DNA of 64,000 nucleotides, taken from positions 16,146,953 to 16,210,952 of the forward strand of contig NC_088324.1 of assembly GCF_910592395.1 (NCBI RefSeq), in the 5' to 3' direction. The translations under genes and the position numbers were made by a program. This DNA comes from Lineus longissimus. Its lineage: Eukaryota > Nemertea > Pilidiophora > Heteronemertea > Lineidae. Numbering within the stretch: the first letter of the stretch is position 1; every line of letters begins with the position of its first letter. Of this stretch, positions 47,301-55,521 are shown in pieces. Below the pieces are notes generated by a model that was not told the origin of the DNA, searched no databases, and saw nothing but the letters and a program-made list of their open reading frames with translations.

Positions 47301-50300
47301 GCAGTACTGTACGGGCTTTGATGTTGAATATTGAAATGAGAGGCTTTTCTGAACTAGGATGTAAGCTGTTTATACAGCCTGGGCCTTGGTTGTGCAGCGT
47401 TGGAGAGACATTGGGTAAGTCTTCTCAGAGGGAGGCCCATGCATCCTCGGGATGAGTCGATGTGGAGGGCTTTCCTTTCATTTCTCAACCATCACTTTTC
47501 AGGGAACAAAAGCGACTATCAGCACCAGTCGGTGAGGAGCCTGTGAAAGAGATGCCAGCATCAACGATGGAGTCTATCGTGTTGACCGAGGATGATGTGG
47601 AGAATGAGGGACTCGTACATGCCATGGATGTCACTGAACACATCATCAAACACGAGGTAAGCTTCTTAATTTGTGGATGATGATGGACTGCTGAAGAGTC
47701 ATGCAGGAGAAGGCTTATGATTAGGTGGCGCTGAACCAAAATGCTGACTCACTATTGCTGAATTGTAATTATAAATCTCTGTTCTTTCGTGTTTCAGGGG
47801 GATACTCATGAAATCCGAGGTGGGCCGATTGATGCTCTCATTGTCCATGCTACGAGTGTTGGCAAAAATGGTAAGATTTGAAGCAAAATATACCAACAAG
47901 AACATTCCTCGTGCACTGAGTGAATACTTTCATCAGGTGTCACTTGTCACATGGATGTTGATGATATTTCCTTTATTTCTTGCATCTGTCCTTGAGCACA
48001 GTTCAGAAACTAATTCTGCCAAAAGTCTCCTGCAGGCAACCATATTCCTGTCGAAATGTTTGTCAGACGCCAGCGGCTTTCCTCTTCTTGTGTTGTTTCC
48101 ACTGAGTTTTTCACCTTGCTATCCTTCACAATGAGGTCATAAGAAAGTCTCTCTACATGAGTTATAGTAAGCGCGGCGCAAATAAGAGTATTTATGTCAC
48201 ATGGAGTATTTATAACTGCAACAAAATCTTTCGTTTGCATGTTGCTTTAGAATGCAGCTATTCTATATGATACGATGATTACAGATTTTGGCGTGAATCA
48301 ATCCAGTGAAATCCACCATTCAAGTTTATCTATCTTTTTGCAGACTGGAATGACGAAGGTAACTTGTGACACGTTTCATTTTGGAGTCTGATTTTTTTCT
48401 TCAATAATTTCTTATTTTTAGTTTCAATGTTTTGCTTGGTTGTGTATTCTGTGCAATCAGTGGTTGTGGAAATTGTACGCTGTGTTTCATTGAATCAATG
48501 ATTGCTATGGGCCATACTTGTATGAATTGAATGTTTCAGTGTCAAACATGCTTGATCATCGTAAGTAAGCTGGGTGGATGTTGCAAGAAGTCTTGGTCAT
48601 ACTCCGGCTGCCGTCAATCTCTCCAATTACAATGGCCAGAGTACGTGCTGGACAAGCTCAATCCCGTGGTGTGTTAGCTGTCCTCGTTGGAATGAGTCCT
48701 TGTCCCTCGTTCTCCTGATAGTATGTTTAAGAACCTATCACTGTCCAACTCTACGTGAAGTACTCTAGCTAGAGTGTTGGGATGGCAGCCGAAGTGTGGA
48801 CCGGACCAAACTCACTGCTTCAGCACATGACACTATAAGAGCTTAGCTAGGACTTGGAGAAGTAGTGTTTAACACCCAGGTCGAGCAGGTGCTGTTACAA
48901 GACAATAGCCGACAGCACCAGGCAGTATGAGTTTGTGCTGCCATCTATAGGTTGTAATGACTCCTGGTGGATGTCCGAGGGTTTAAAGTCATGCTGTGGC
49001 AGGTATGGCTTGCACTCGCGTGTAGCTTCACTTTACAAATGCTGATGACATCATGTGGAGATACAAGCCGGTTTATTCATTGACTTCAGACGAGACGTCC
49101 TCTTGGTTTGTAACAGAGTATACATAGACAACCAACATGGCCGCCTGAGAATTCAATGAATGTTAGAATCCCTGAATCGTGTCCAGGGTATCTGTATCTG
49201 AGCATATGTTATAGCCTCGACTCCAGGTAGTTTAGAGTGATAACCATCAAGTAGAGGAGTGAGGTTGTGGACTGGCATCGCTATCATCAAAACCTCTTCT
49301 CAGGTTTTACTGCAACGACAGAATAGCACCAGACGCTCAATGTACAAGGCTGTCACTCTACTAGTACTAGTACTTGCTAAGCTAAGAGGAAGTTCCTGCT
49401 AGCCTTGGCTATAGGAGGAATGCCACCTCCACTGGTAGTACTCAGCTGTACACCAGTATAGGCGATGGTTTTAACCGGTTATCCGTAGCTTCTAACTTCG
49501 CTTATTTTGTCATTTTTGGTGAGTGGTGCAGTTAGATATGTGTGGTCTAAATTCAGTTCAATTTTCAGCTGTGTGAAAGGTATTTCTTCCAATTGATCCT
49601 TGGTTGCAGTGATGCACATTCTGGTATTTGAATGCATATGGTGCCATGATAACACATCCTGCTGATAGCTGGTGAAATTCTACCCTTGCAGTTAACTCAA
49701 TTTTGTCAAAGTTATTTCCATAGATTGCCTCCACTGACAGCACATGAGAATTGTCAGTGTTGGTCCCATATTGACGTGTCTTCATTCCTCTTTCAGATTT
49801 CATGTACCAGGAGGCGTTCCTGACCACGTATCGCACCATGATCTCCCCTGGTGACCTCATCAAGAAGCTCATCTCACGCTATAATAAATTCTGCTACTGC
49901 AGTGACGATAAGAAGAAGAGATTATCGAGGAATACGTTTGCTCTGGTGATCAGAATCGTAGATGAACTCTGGTAAGAGATCTTCTCTGTTGGATAGCTTC
50001 TCTCACATTCTTAATGAGTTCCATTGGTACCGAAAACTTGTTGTAAGAACTTCTAAAAGTGTCTAGTCATGGTGCCTAGGAAAGTCTCCATCGTTACTAG
50101 CCAGGGTTCTGGGAAGCAGCAGTGGCAAGAGATATTGATTGGCTCAACGTTTTAGTTGCTATATGATGTGGTTGTCACATCAAGATGTCTTGACATTCGG
50201 AGGAACAGACACCGAATGTCAAGCAGCCAGTCCCCTTTCTCTGGAAGATGAATGAGCTGGAATAAGCGCTAGGCCTAGTTAATGACACCAGGCCTTCTAT

Positions 50301-52817
50301 GTGCATGGAGTCTTCAGTTTACATGATTTGACTTCCAGCAATGATATAAGTGACACCATTATCCAAGATCTCTCTGAACTCGTATTCCAACTGCTGTGTG
50401 ATGGAGAGTTGATGCTGGCCCGTGCTTTACGGAAGACGCTCCTTGAGAAGTGCCTGATAAAACAAGCATTAGACGAAGCCAACCAGCAAATCACATACCT
50501 GCCGTCAATACAAGTCTCAACACGGCAGATGACGCTGCTAGATTTCAAGTCACATGACATTGCTGCTCAGATGACCATGTTGGATGCCGAGCTGTTTGCT
50601 ACGATTGAGGTGGGTGTAATTGCTGCTTCTTTGGCAGCCAAACCAAGTCTCTCTTCAGGTGAATATCTTGGCAGAGTGCCAACTCTTATGCAACACTTGT
50701 GAGTGAGTGCAAAGAAAAATTGTGAGCGGGTTGAAGTTGACATTGTCGGGCACTTTAATACAAGACAACAACTGGTTCATGGTGACACATGCATACATCT
50801 CTCATGTGGTCGATGTTTTCAGATTCCTGAGATGTTACTCTGGGCCAGAGAGCAAAAGGAAGACATGAGTCCAAACTTGACCAAGTTCACCGAACATTTC
50901 AACAAGATGTCGTACTGGGTGCGATCGAGGATCTTGGAGAAAAATGAAAATAAAGAGCGTGAGAAATATCTCGTCAAATTCATCAAGATTATGAAGGTGA
51001 GTGACAGCGTGATTGTAATATCTGTGAATGTGGCATCCCTGCTCTGCTGCTACATTCACCTGAGGAAGCCTGACATGATTCCATCCAAAACTATGGCAAA
51101 CAGAAGTAGCACCAGGCCACACTACTGTTTCACTTAACCTGCTGGATTGCAGCTCAGCTGACTAGAAGTCTATTTCAAACTAGCGTATCTGAATCATGTG
51201 TTCATGTTCCACTTCATTGCAAGACATTTTAACTTGAGCTGAAGGATCTTGTAATTCTAGTGCAATACCAGTAGTGACTGTTGTGATAAGGGTTTAGTCG
51301 TGATTATATCGACTGATGAACTGATTCTCAACATCAATTTCAGGAGCTGAGAAAGTTAAAGAACTTCAATTCGTACCTGGCATTGTTGTCTGCCGTTGAC
51401 TCAGCCCCGATCAGGCGGCTTGAGTGGCACAAACAGATCATGGATGTAAGTTCCTTTGTCTCTTGTATCTGAATATTTGAATAACAACCTGAAATCAGAC
51501 TAGACCCATAAATGAAGTGTTTCAGCACAGAGCTATGGCAGTATTCAGCGGTCATCTGAACAGACGTGCAACTACATGTCATCAAGTTTCTTCTAGCTAT
51601 GATGTGTGTTGTCCTGTGCTTATAATCATCCAGTCTCAACAATGCCTGCAATTCATGTTTGGGGAAGTCAGCCAACAGAGCAAACAGCCCATTGTGAATG
51701 TTATGAAATGTGATGGGAATCGTGCAGAAACAGCCCACAATAACATGTCATTGCTCATTCCTTCCAGACTTTAAAGGAAATGTCGGAACTGATCAACAGT
51801 TCATCGTCGTTCAAGGTTTATCGTCAGGTGCTAGCAGAGACAGAGCCACCTTGTATCCCTTATATGTAAGTACATGGTCATCGCAGACTAGCGGTGCTTT
51901 AATTGAGGACTGAAATTAGTGTGGCAGTCGTATGTTTTAGCTTATCCAAGTTTAGTAGAGCCCTATCCATAGGCAGTAAGAAGGAAAGGTCCCTTCATGC
52001 ACACACTATGTATGAGTCTGCTGCCTGTGGGTCCCAGGATATTGTAAGCTAACTTTTCCGGTGACATTCATGTTACCAGCTGATCACACCACAAGCTTGC
52101 TTAGTGAAGATGAGACGGTGTAACTGGCAACTAGATCCAGTGAACGTAGGCTACTCATGAGGCCAGTTGATACAATCTTCTTTGTTGATGATTTCAGTGG
52201 TCTGATCCTGCAAGACCTGACGTTCATCCACATCGGCAACCAAGACTTGCTCCCGGATGGCAGTGTCAACTTCACAAAGCGCTGGCAGCAGTTCAATATC
52301 CTTGAGGCATTTCGCAGGTTTAAGAAGGCGTAAGTTGACCTTGGGTAATGCACTTGTTACTTGGCAGTGATGAGGGTAGACTAGTATTACAAGACTGGCA
52401 CTGTGGCCTTGTTACTGGTTGTGAGCTGTACTTTATGGGTTAAATTTTACTCAGGGACCACATTTGTTTGTGACCTTTGGAAGGGTTCTTTACTCTGATT
52501 CCCACTTTGAGTGAGACATATGAGTTAGATTGCTTCGACCTTAGTGTCAGTGTCACCAGATGATTCTATACAAGGAAACACTTTTAGACCTCACCTTTGC
52601 TCGGCTAACAGCGGGGACAGGGGAGGATGGGCCTAACTCACGCTACTGAATCATTCATAAACCTAATGGGATGTATTTTTGTCCTTGCAGTCACTACAAG
52701 CACCCAAAGAACAAGAACATTGTGACATTCTTCAATGACTTCGACGACCATCTGTCGGAGGAATCGCTTTGGCAAATCTCCGAAAGTATAAAGCCACGTG
52801 GAGGAAAGAAGTCATAG
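17332..52817 (+). CDS. RAPGEF1: Rap guanine nucleotide exchange factor 1 (C3G), complete
   Basis: C3G binds Crk-family SH3 domains and activates Rap1 at adhesion and growth-factor receptor complexes. Coding exons: 17332-17353, 38871-39067, 39182-39354, 39614-39764, 39982-40088, 40427-40612, 41045-42471, 43808-43971, 44345-44440, 45610-45684, 47037-47167, 47503-47656, 47798-47870, 49797-49971, 50339-50609, 50823-50996, 51344-51445, 51768-51865, 52198-52329, 52691-52817. The sum is 4035 nt (1344 residues); human is about 1077. Residues 74-180 form the N-terminal helical region (NQVYQSLANLIRWSDKVM). Exons 6-9 hold Crk-SH3 motifs (PPPLPEKRK, APPIPDKKT, APPLPPKKK). The RasGEF N domain (EAFLTTYRTMISPGDLIKKL) and the CDC25 domain (HFNKMSYWVRSRIL, SAVDSAPIRRLEW, VNFTKRWQQFNILEAFRR) fill the last 380 residues. 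Exon 1 (MSGKEEK) rests only on phase and context; the others are firm. Confidence 0.94.
18981..19255. repeat. 59-bp minisatellite, about 4.5 copies
   Basis: Period 59 (starts at 18981, 19040 and so on). The unit includes GAGAGGAGAGCTGCCTTATG and AGGCTTATTGTCTGTAAGTG. Copies are nearly identical; the last is truncated. The unit ends in a GTAAGT that resembles a splice donor, so each copy carries a decoy donor. Confidence 0.9.
21178..21260. repeat. Possible dispersed-repeat fragment (GGTTGTTCAAAAG type)
   Basis: Contains GGGCCCGGTTGTTCAAAAGT followed by GTTATCCTTAACGG. Sequences of this sort recur as short non-autonomous elements in many marine invertebrate genomes, as I recall. No second copy was identified in this window, so the call is tentative. 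Confidence 0.3.
21845..22400. repeat. Irregular minisatellite, units about 44 and 56 bp
   Basis: About ten copies of a unit containing GACTGGACTTTGCCATCC and GAGATCCTTGGTGCTCCTTC. Short and long unit types are mixed, and a block of several units has itself been duplicated. Confidence 0.85.
24779..24887 (+). CDS. Possible alternative first coding exon of RAPGEF1
   Basis: An ATG-initiated frame of 36 codons plus one base runs to a strong donor, GAAG followed by GTAAGA. It begins MMATADERCSS and ends DDYLSGASDSE. The leftover single base is the same phase as the exon at 17332, so splicing to 38871 would give a GAG codon and continue into the RAPGEF1 body (a 1373-residue product). The composition (acidic, Ser-rich) looks coding and unlike the surrounding repeats. 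The protein itself is not recognised, so it could belong to something else. Confidence 0.4.
25412..25931. repeat. 40-bp minisatellite, 13 copies
   Basis: A very regular array with period 40. The unit contains GCCGTGGCTACAGGTCAACT and GTCTACTTGTGGGTTACT. Copies differ mainly at one position (AAGCC or GAGCC), a binary variant along the array. Confidence 0.95.
25965..26140. repeat. 88-bp tandem duplication
   Basis: Two adjacent copies (25965-26052 and 26053-26140) beginning CATATTTCCGCCCAGAAG, with a few substitutions. It lies directly next to the 40-bp array. Confidence 0.85.
27002..28457. repeat. 91-bp minisatellite, 16 copies, with higher-order structure
   Basis: Sixteen copies of a 91-bp unit starting CATGTCATTGTGACCTCGCT. 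Since 91 is 3n+1, each copy restarts the same short reading frame one phase on, which produces a ladder of similar spurious 75-residue frames. Variant sites (CTCCTG/CTCTTG, GTTGTT/GTTATT, CCGCTC/TGCTGC) show that copies 9-11 and 12-14 share the same order, which points to duplication of three-unit, 273-bp blocks. Confidence 0.95.
30940..31503. repeat. 50-bp minisatellite, about 11 copies
   Basis: The unit contains GGAGAAGCTTTCAGCCTACG and GACTGTGGGACCAGGCCAG. Two late copies have lost one G (49 bp). GGATAAG and GTTATACC variants mark single copies. Confidence 0.9.
33840..34644. repeat. 35-bp minisatellite, 23 copies
   Basis: Exactly 23 units of 35 bp (805 bp). Each contains GGTCCCCAATGAATAGGCAG and CATACTCTGCCCCT. 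The minus strand of the unit has no stop codon in any frame, so long apparent proteins run through the array; these follow from the unit and are not genes. Confidence 0.95.
35419..35960. repeat. 25-bp minisatellite, 16 copies, plus a duplicated tail
   Basis: Sixteen 25-bp units (35419-35818) with CATCAGTTCCTGAGCCAGG. The first three units and the last carry CTTGA and the middle ones CTCGA. After the array, a segment containing GATGCTCGGCGATGACGGG occurs twice, with two further units between the copies. Confidence 0.9.
36299..36316. repeat. Poly-G tract (18 G)
   Basis: An uninterrupted run of 18 G in RAPGEF1 intron 1. Runs of this length are prone to polymerase slippage and assembly error, so the exact length is uncertain. 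Confidence 0.8.
36679..37189. repeat. 102-bp minisatellite, 5 copies
   Basis: Period 102, beginning GAGTTTCACCAAGGAAA. Because 102 is a multiple of three, two minus-strand frames stay open across the array and give apparent 34-residue protein repeats. There is no start context, flanking exon or family match to support coding. Confidence 0.9.
38567..38641 (-). pseudogene. tRNA-like element (pseudo-tRNA or tRNA-derived SINE head)
   Basis: On the minus strand an A box (TAGCTCAGGTGGTAGAGG) and a B box (GGTTCAAATCC, at 38581-38591 on the plus strand) are spaced as in a tRNA gene. The acceptor arms do not pair, the anticodon loop is expanded to about 11 nt, and the T stem is only partly paired. 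It is therefore a degenerate tRNA or a tRNA-derived SINE fragment, not a functional tRNA. It lies about 230 bp before RAPGEF1 exon 2, antisense to the gene. Confidence 0.55.
42472..43807. other. RAPGEF1 intron 7
   Basis: An intron between the long exon 7 and exon 8. Its right half is taken up by a 38-bp minisatellite that ends about 40 bp before the acceptor. The left half shows nothing recognisable. Confidence 0.75.
43204..43765. repeat. 38-bp minisatellite in RAPGEF1 intron 7, about 15 copies
   Basis: The unit contains GATGTGCCTGTGGGGCCATG and ATGAATAAGACTCAACTG. Two copies lack TC (36 bp) and three late copies carry ACTAAA. It ends close to the exon 8 acceptor. Confidence 0.9.
44524..45393. 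repeat. 58-bp minisatellite in RAPGEF1 intron 9, 15 copies
   Basis: A highly homogeneous 58-bp unit containing GATGTACACTTTCCCCCCTT and GAGGTAGGTGCTGGGGTTAA. Each unit holds a C-rich tract and GAGGTAGGT, which resembles a splice donor. Variation is almost limited to GGATG/GGGTG and one lost T. The flanking intron (44441-45609) shows no other feature. Confidence 0.95.
45685..47036. other. RAPGEF1 intron 10
   Basis: A 1.35-kb intron containing a small inverted-repeat transposon (46463-46613). Apart from that, nothing recognisable. Confidence 0.75.
46463..46613. mobile_element. TA-flanked MITE, pogo/Tc1-mariner-like
   Basis: A 151-bp segment bounded by TA. The left end TACAGTGGAACCC and the right end GGGTTCCTCTGTA are inverted copies with one mismatch. 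Internally, ACACGACCA and TGGTCGTGT are also inverted partners, so the whole element folds. CAGTGGAACC-type ends with TA target sites are typical of pogo/Tigger-like non-autonomous elements. It has no coding capacity. Confidence 0.75.
48344..48358 (+). CDS. RAPGEF1: Candidate 15-nt cassette microexon of RAPGEF1
   Basis: The 15 bases ACTGGAATGACGAAG sit between a strong acceptor (TCTTTTTGCAG) and a donor GTAACT, inside the long intron between exons 47798-47870 and 49797-49971. Both flanking junctions are phase 1, and inclusion adds five residues (WNDED after the shared Asp) just before the RasGEF N domain while keeping the frame. Skipping also gives a good family match, so it would be optional. 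The TGC directly before the AG resembles the signal used by SRRM4/nSR100-dependent neural microexons. Confidence 0.45.
48359..49796. other. RAPGEF1 intron between the candidate microexon and the RasGEF N exon
   Basis: A 1.4-kb intron with no further recognisable exon, repeat array or RNA gene. If the microexon is skipped, the intron runs from 47871 to 49796. Confidence 0.7.
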
Positions 52818-53676
52818 CATAGTGACTGTGAAATATGTGATAGACTAGTTTGATATTGGATACGGTGATAGAGGAGAGTCCAGGAGAGGGAGGTTTTATA
52901 GGAAACAATGAGGAGCTCACTGCTTGAAACTTGTCCATGCTTGATGGGGGGGTTATCATCAGTATGTCAATCAAGCCCTTGCTACCTTGAGTTCAAGGAG
53001 ACTGTGGACAGGAGCTTGATATAGTTTATGAATGTGACTGGATTATCTCACAGTACACTGTCATGCTTGTATGAGGTCTACGCATGACCCAGTTCATCAA
53101 CTCACTAAATCCGTTGGAAACAGTGAGACTGTCTATAGTCTCTTTTAGAAGAAAGCCGAAAGCTGTTGATTGGGAACTCGACAAGTTGTGCCTTGATGAT
53201 TCCTGAGTGAGGGGTAATCCTCACCTGACGCAGTGACTCATCGTTGGAGATGGGTCGACCTGACGATACGTGTACAGTGTTGTTGTTGACTTATACGAAG
53301 GGGCGATTCCCCGGCTCAAACTGTTCTCGATGGAAGAGTTGTTATAAATAATTTTGTAATGTTTGTATAGGACCATTTGTATTCATACTGCCACTATTTA
53401 TGGAATCCAAGCTACGACTGGTTGACACTATTGACGGACATCTTGATGTGTTTGAAAGTCTGTTGTCGTCAATGCCTTGGACAGTGAGCCTGTAGACATG
53501 CGGTTATCTGTATGCTTTAGGTCGGTCTGTCTCGAGTTCGCAGCATCAAACTGTGTCGATGCTATTGAGCTGGTTGAGCTGCGTCCGTTCCACATATTAC
53601 ATGTGAGATAGGTGTTTTGTAGAGGCCCTCTACTACCAGCATGATTGTGTCAACTCGGTACTTTGGCAAAGGGGCC

Positions 53677-53871
53677 GAGCCCTTGGATTGTGATTGTAGC
53701 AAAAACTACCAGGGTGATTTTTCTGAAACATGTATGGATGACACCATGGCCCACTTTTTAATTTCAATTCTTTGTTTTACCATAATTGATGTTTTTGGCC
53801 ATGGTGTCATCCATGAGAGTTCCAGAAAAATCACCCTGGTAGTTCTTGCCACAATCACAATCGAAGGGCTC
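53677..53871. repeat. Long inverted repeat (75-bp arms, 45-nt loop) in the RAPGEF1 3' UTR
   Basis: The left arm 53677-53751 and right arm 53797-53871 are reverse complements without gaps, 67 of 75 positions matching. Four of the eight mismatches fall in one short cluster near the loop end. In the RAPGEF1 transcript this would form a long near-perfect duplex. It could be a foldback transposon remnant or a dsRNA structure. Confidence 0.9.
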
Positions 53872-54448
53872 GATCCTTGAGCATTCAGCCACTTTGAGGT
53901 GGAACGGCGAGTGTTTGTCTACCAAAGTTGCAGTGAAGTCTCTGAGGAGATTGGTCAGGCTTGGCTAAAATAGTTCTTCTGGGGGAATTCAATGCCTATT
54001 CTTAGGTTCTGTCTGTTTTATGACTGGGGTGAAAGATATGGGGGGAGTGCTTACAGCACAAGTCAAAAAGTTAGCTGACTTGTTGTGTTGGCAAGAGGTC
54101 ATTTATTTCATATTTGTTTCGCAACAAGCATTTTAGACTTAGAACCTTTGATTTTAACTTTCCTTTCGATGCCAAATTTTGTGGTGATTATAATGACATC
54201 TTTTAACTTTTGTTCACAGCTTTTGTATCTGGCTATCGTTTTATTTGTAGAAGCACTTGTCTGACTGTAATGGAAGCTTCATCAAAGCTGAAATGTTACC
54301 CTTCTGTTGAGTTTTAGCTGAAGCACTTGTGTTATTCTCTATTTATCTATTCAGGGAGTCTTCAAAGCCTAAAGCTTCAAAGCTGGGTTTCCCAGTCTTG
54401 CTACTATCCCAGCTTTCATGAGTACATGTATGTAGACTTTGAGATCGA

Positions 54449-54454
54449 AATAAA
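54449..54454 (+). promoter_or_regulatory. Polyadenylation signal AATAAA, RAPGEF1
   Basis: A canonical signal about 1.63 kb after the RAPGEF1 stop, followed by T-rich sequence. It is the first clear plus-strand AATAAA I see downstream of the gene. Confidence 0.6.
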
Positions 54455-55251
54455 GACATTATTGATGATAATTAGTAATTGTGTGCCGTGAAATTCATCA
54501 TGTCATTGGCAGTGACGATTGTCTCTACAACAGAGCAGTTGGTTCTGACCTCAGTCGAGGACATTTCTGAGCCGAGTTACCTTAGTAACAGTGTCACATA
54601 CACCGCTCCACATTGGAGACATCTTTAGGACAATGTCACATCCGTCATATTGGAGACATTTTATGGACAGTTTTCTCTGGTCCCTTGTGGTAGGACTTTC
54701 CATAGATGATATCGCCTGGTTTACATTACGGATACACATCTTGCTATACTGGAGACATTCCTTGCACGAGTTTATAGGCTGCTCTGGAGAGATATTCATT
54801 CGACAATATCACAAGTTGTATAGAAAAGACATCTCAGGCCGTCACATTCAAGCCATACTGGAGACATCTCAGGCCGTCACATTCAAGCCATACTGGAGAC
54901 ATCTCAGGCCGTCACATTCAAGCCATACTGGAGACATCTCGGGCCGTCGCATTCAAGCCATACTGGAGACATCTCTGGGACATTTTGGTAAGTAATCTCT
55001 TGGATTTTCACATGCAGTGTTGTCACATACAGACTGGTAATGCCAAAAGCTTTGGCTGTTCCAGTCAGTTTAGGCCAAGGGAAACTGTGACAATGTGATA
55101 TCCCATACACTGTCACATTTCAACTCGGTATCAGCTAGGCAGGTTTTAGCTAGGGTGATCTGTGGTGGTTTGAGAATGCCATGACATTGCATTCTTTGGG
55201 CAGAATAGGAAAGAAAAGGTATCAAAGACATCATAAAAAAAGTTAAACAGC
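54455..55251. other. Intergenic sequence between convergent RAPGEF1 and the Kelch gene
   Basis: No gene was recognised. Besides the 35-bp array at 54829-54968, diverged versions of its GGAGACAT core are scattered from 54617 onward, as if an older array decayed on the left. Confidence 0.65.
54829..54968. repeat. 35-bp minisatellite, 4 copies
   Basis: Four units of 35 bp containing ACATCTCAGGCCGTCACATT and CAAGCCATACTGGAG; the fourth carries two substitutions. It lies between the 3' ends of RAPGEF1 and the Kelch gene. Confidence 0.9.
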
Positions 55252-55257
55252 TTTATT
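55252..55257 (-). promoter_or_regulatory. Polyadenylation signal, Kelch gene
   Basis: AATAAA on the minus strand, about 265 nt beyond the Kelch-gene stop codon, in an A/T-rich context. Confidence 0.6.
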
Positions 55258-55521
55258 CTTGTTGCACAAGAAACAACCAGAAAATTCCCAATAACTTGTT
55301 TGGAAAAGGTGTGCCGCGTCTAGGAATGAGCCGCATCACTGACAGCACTTCATTGATCAATGCAAAAGGTAACGACTGATCTTTATAGTGAGGCAGTTAG
55401 TGAACTGACAATGTCATCTTCATATTCGCATAGATCATCTGATCATATAAACCAGGTGCAAGAAGAACAAGAACATTTCTGAACACTGGTTCATCACAGA
55501 GTCATCAACTTTATGCTCCTC

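Larger units (their letters stand above)
52818..54454 (+). other. RAPGEF1 3' UTR
   Basis: About 1.6 kb from the stop codon to the AATAAA at 54449-54454. It contains a long imperfect hairpin (53677-53871). No other coding or RNA feature was seen. Confidence 0.65.
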
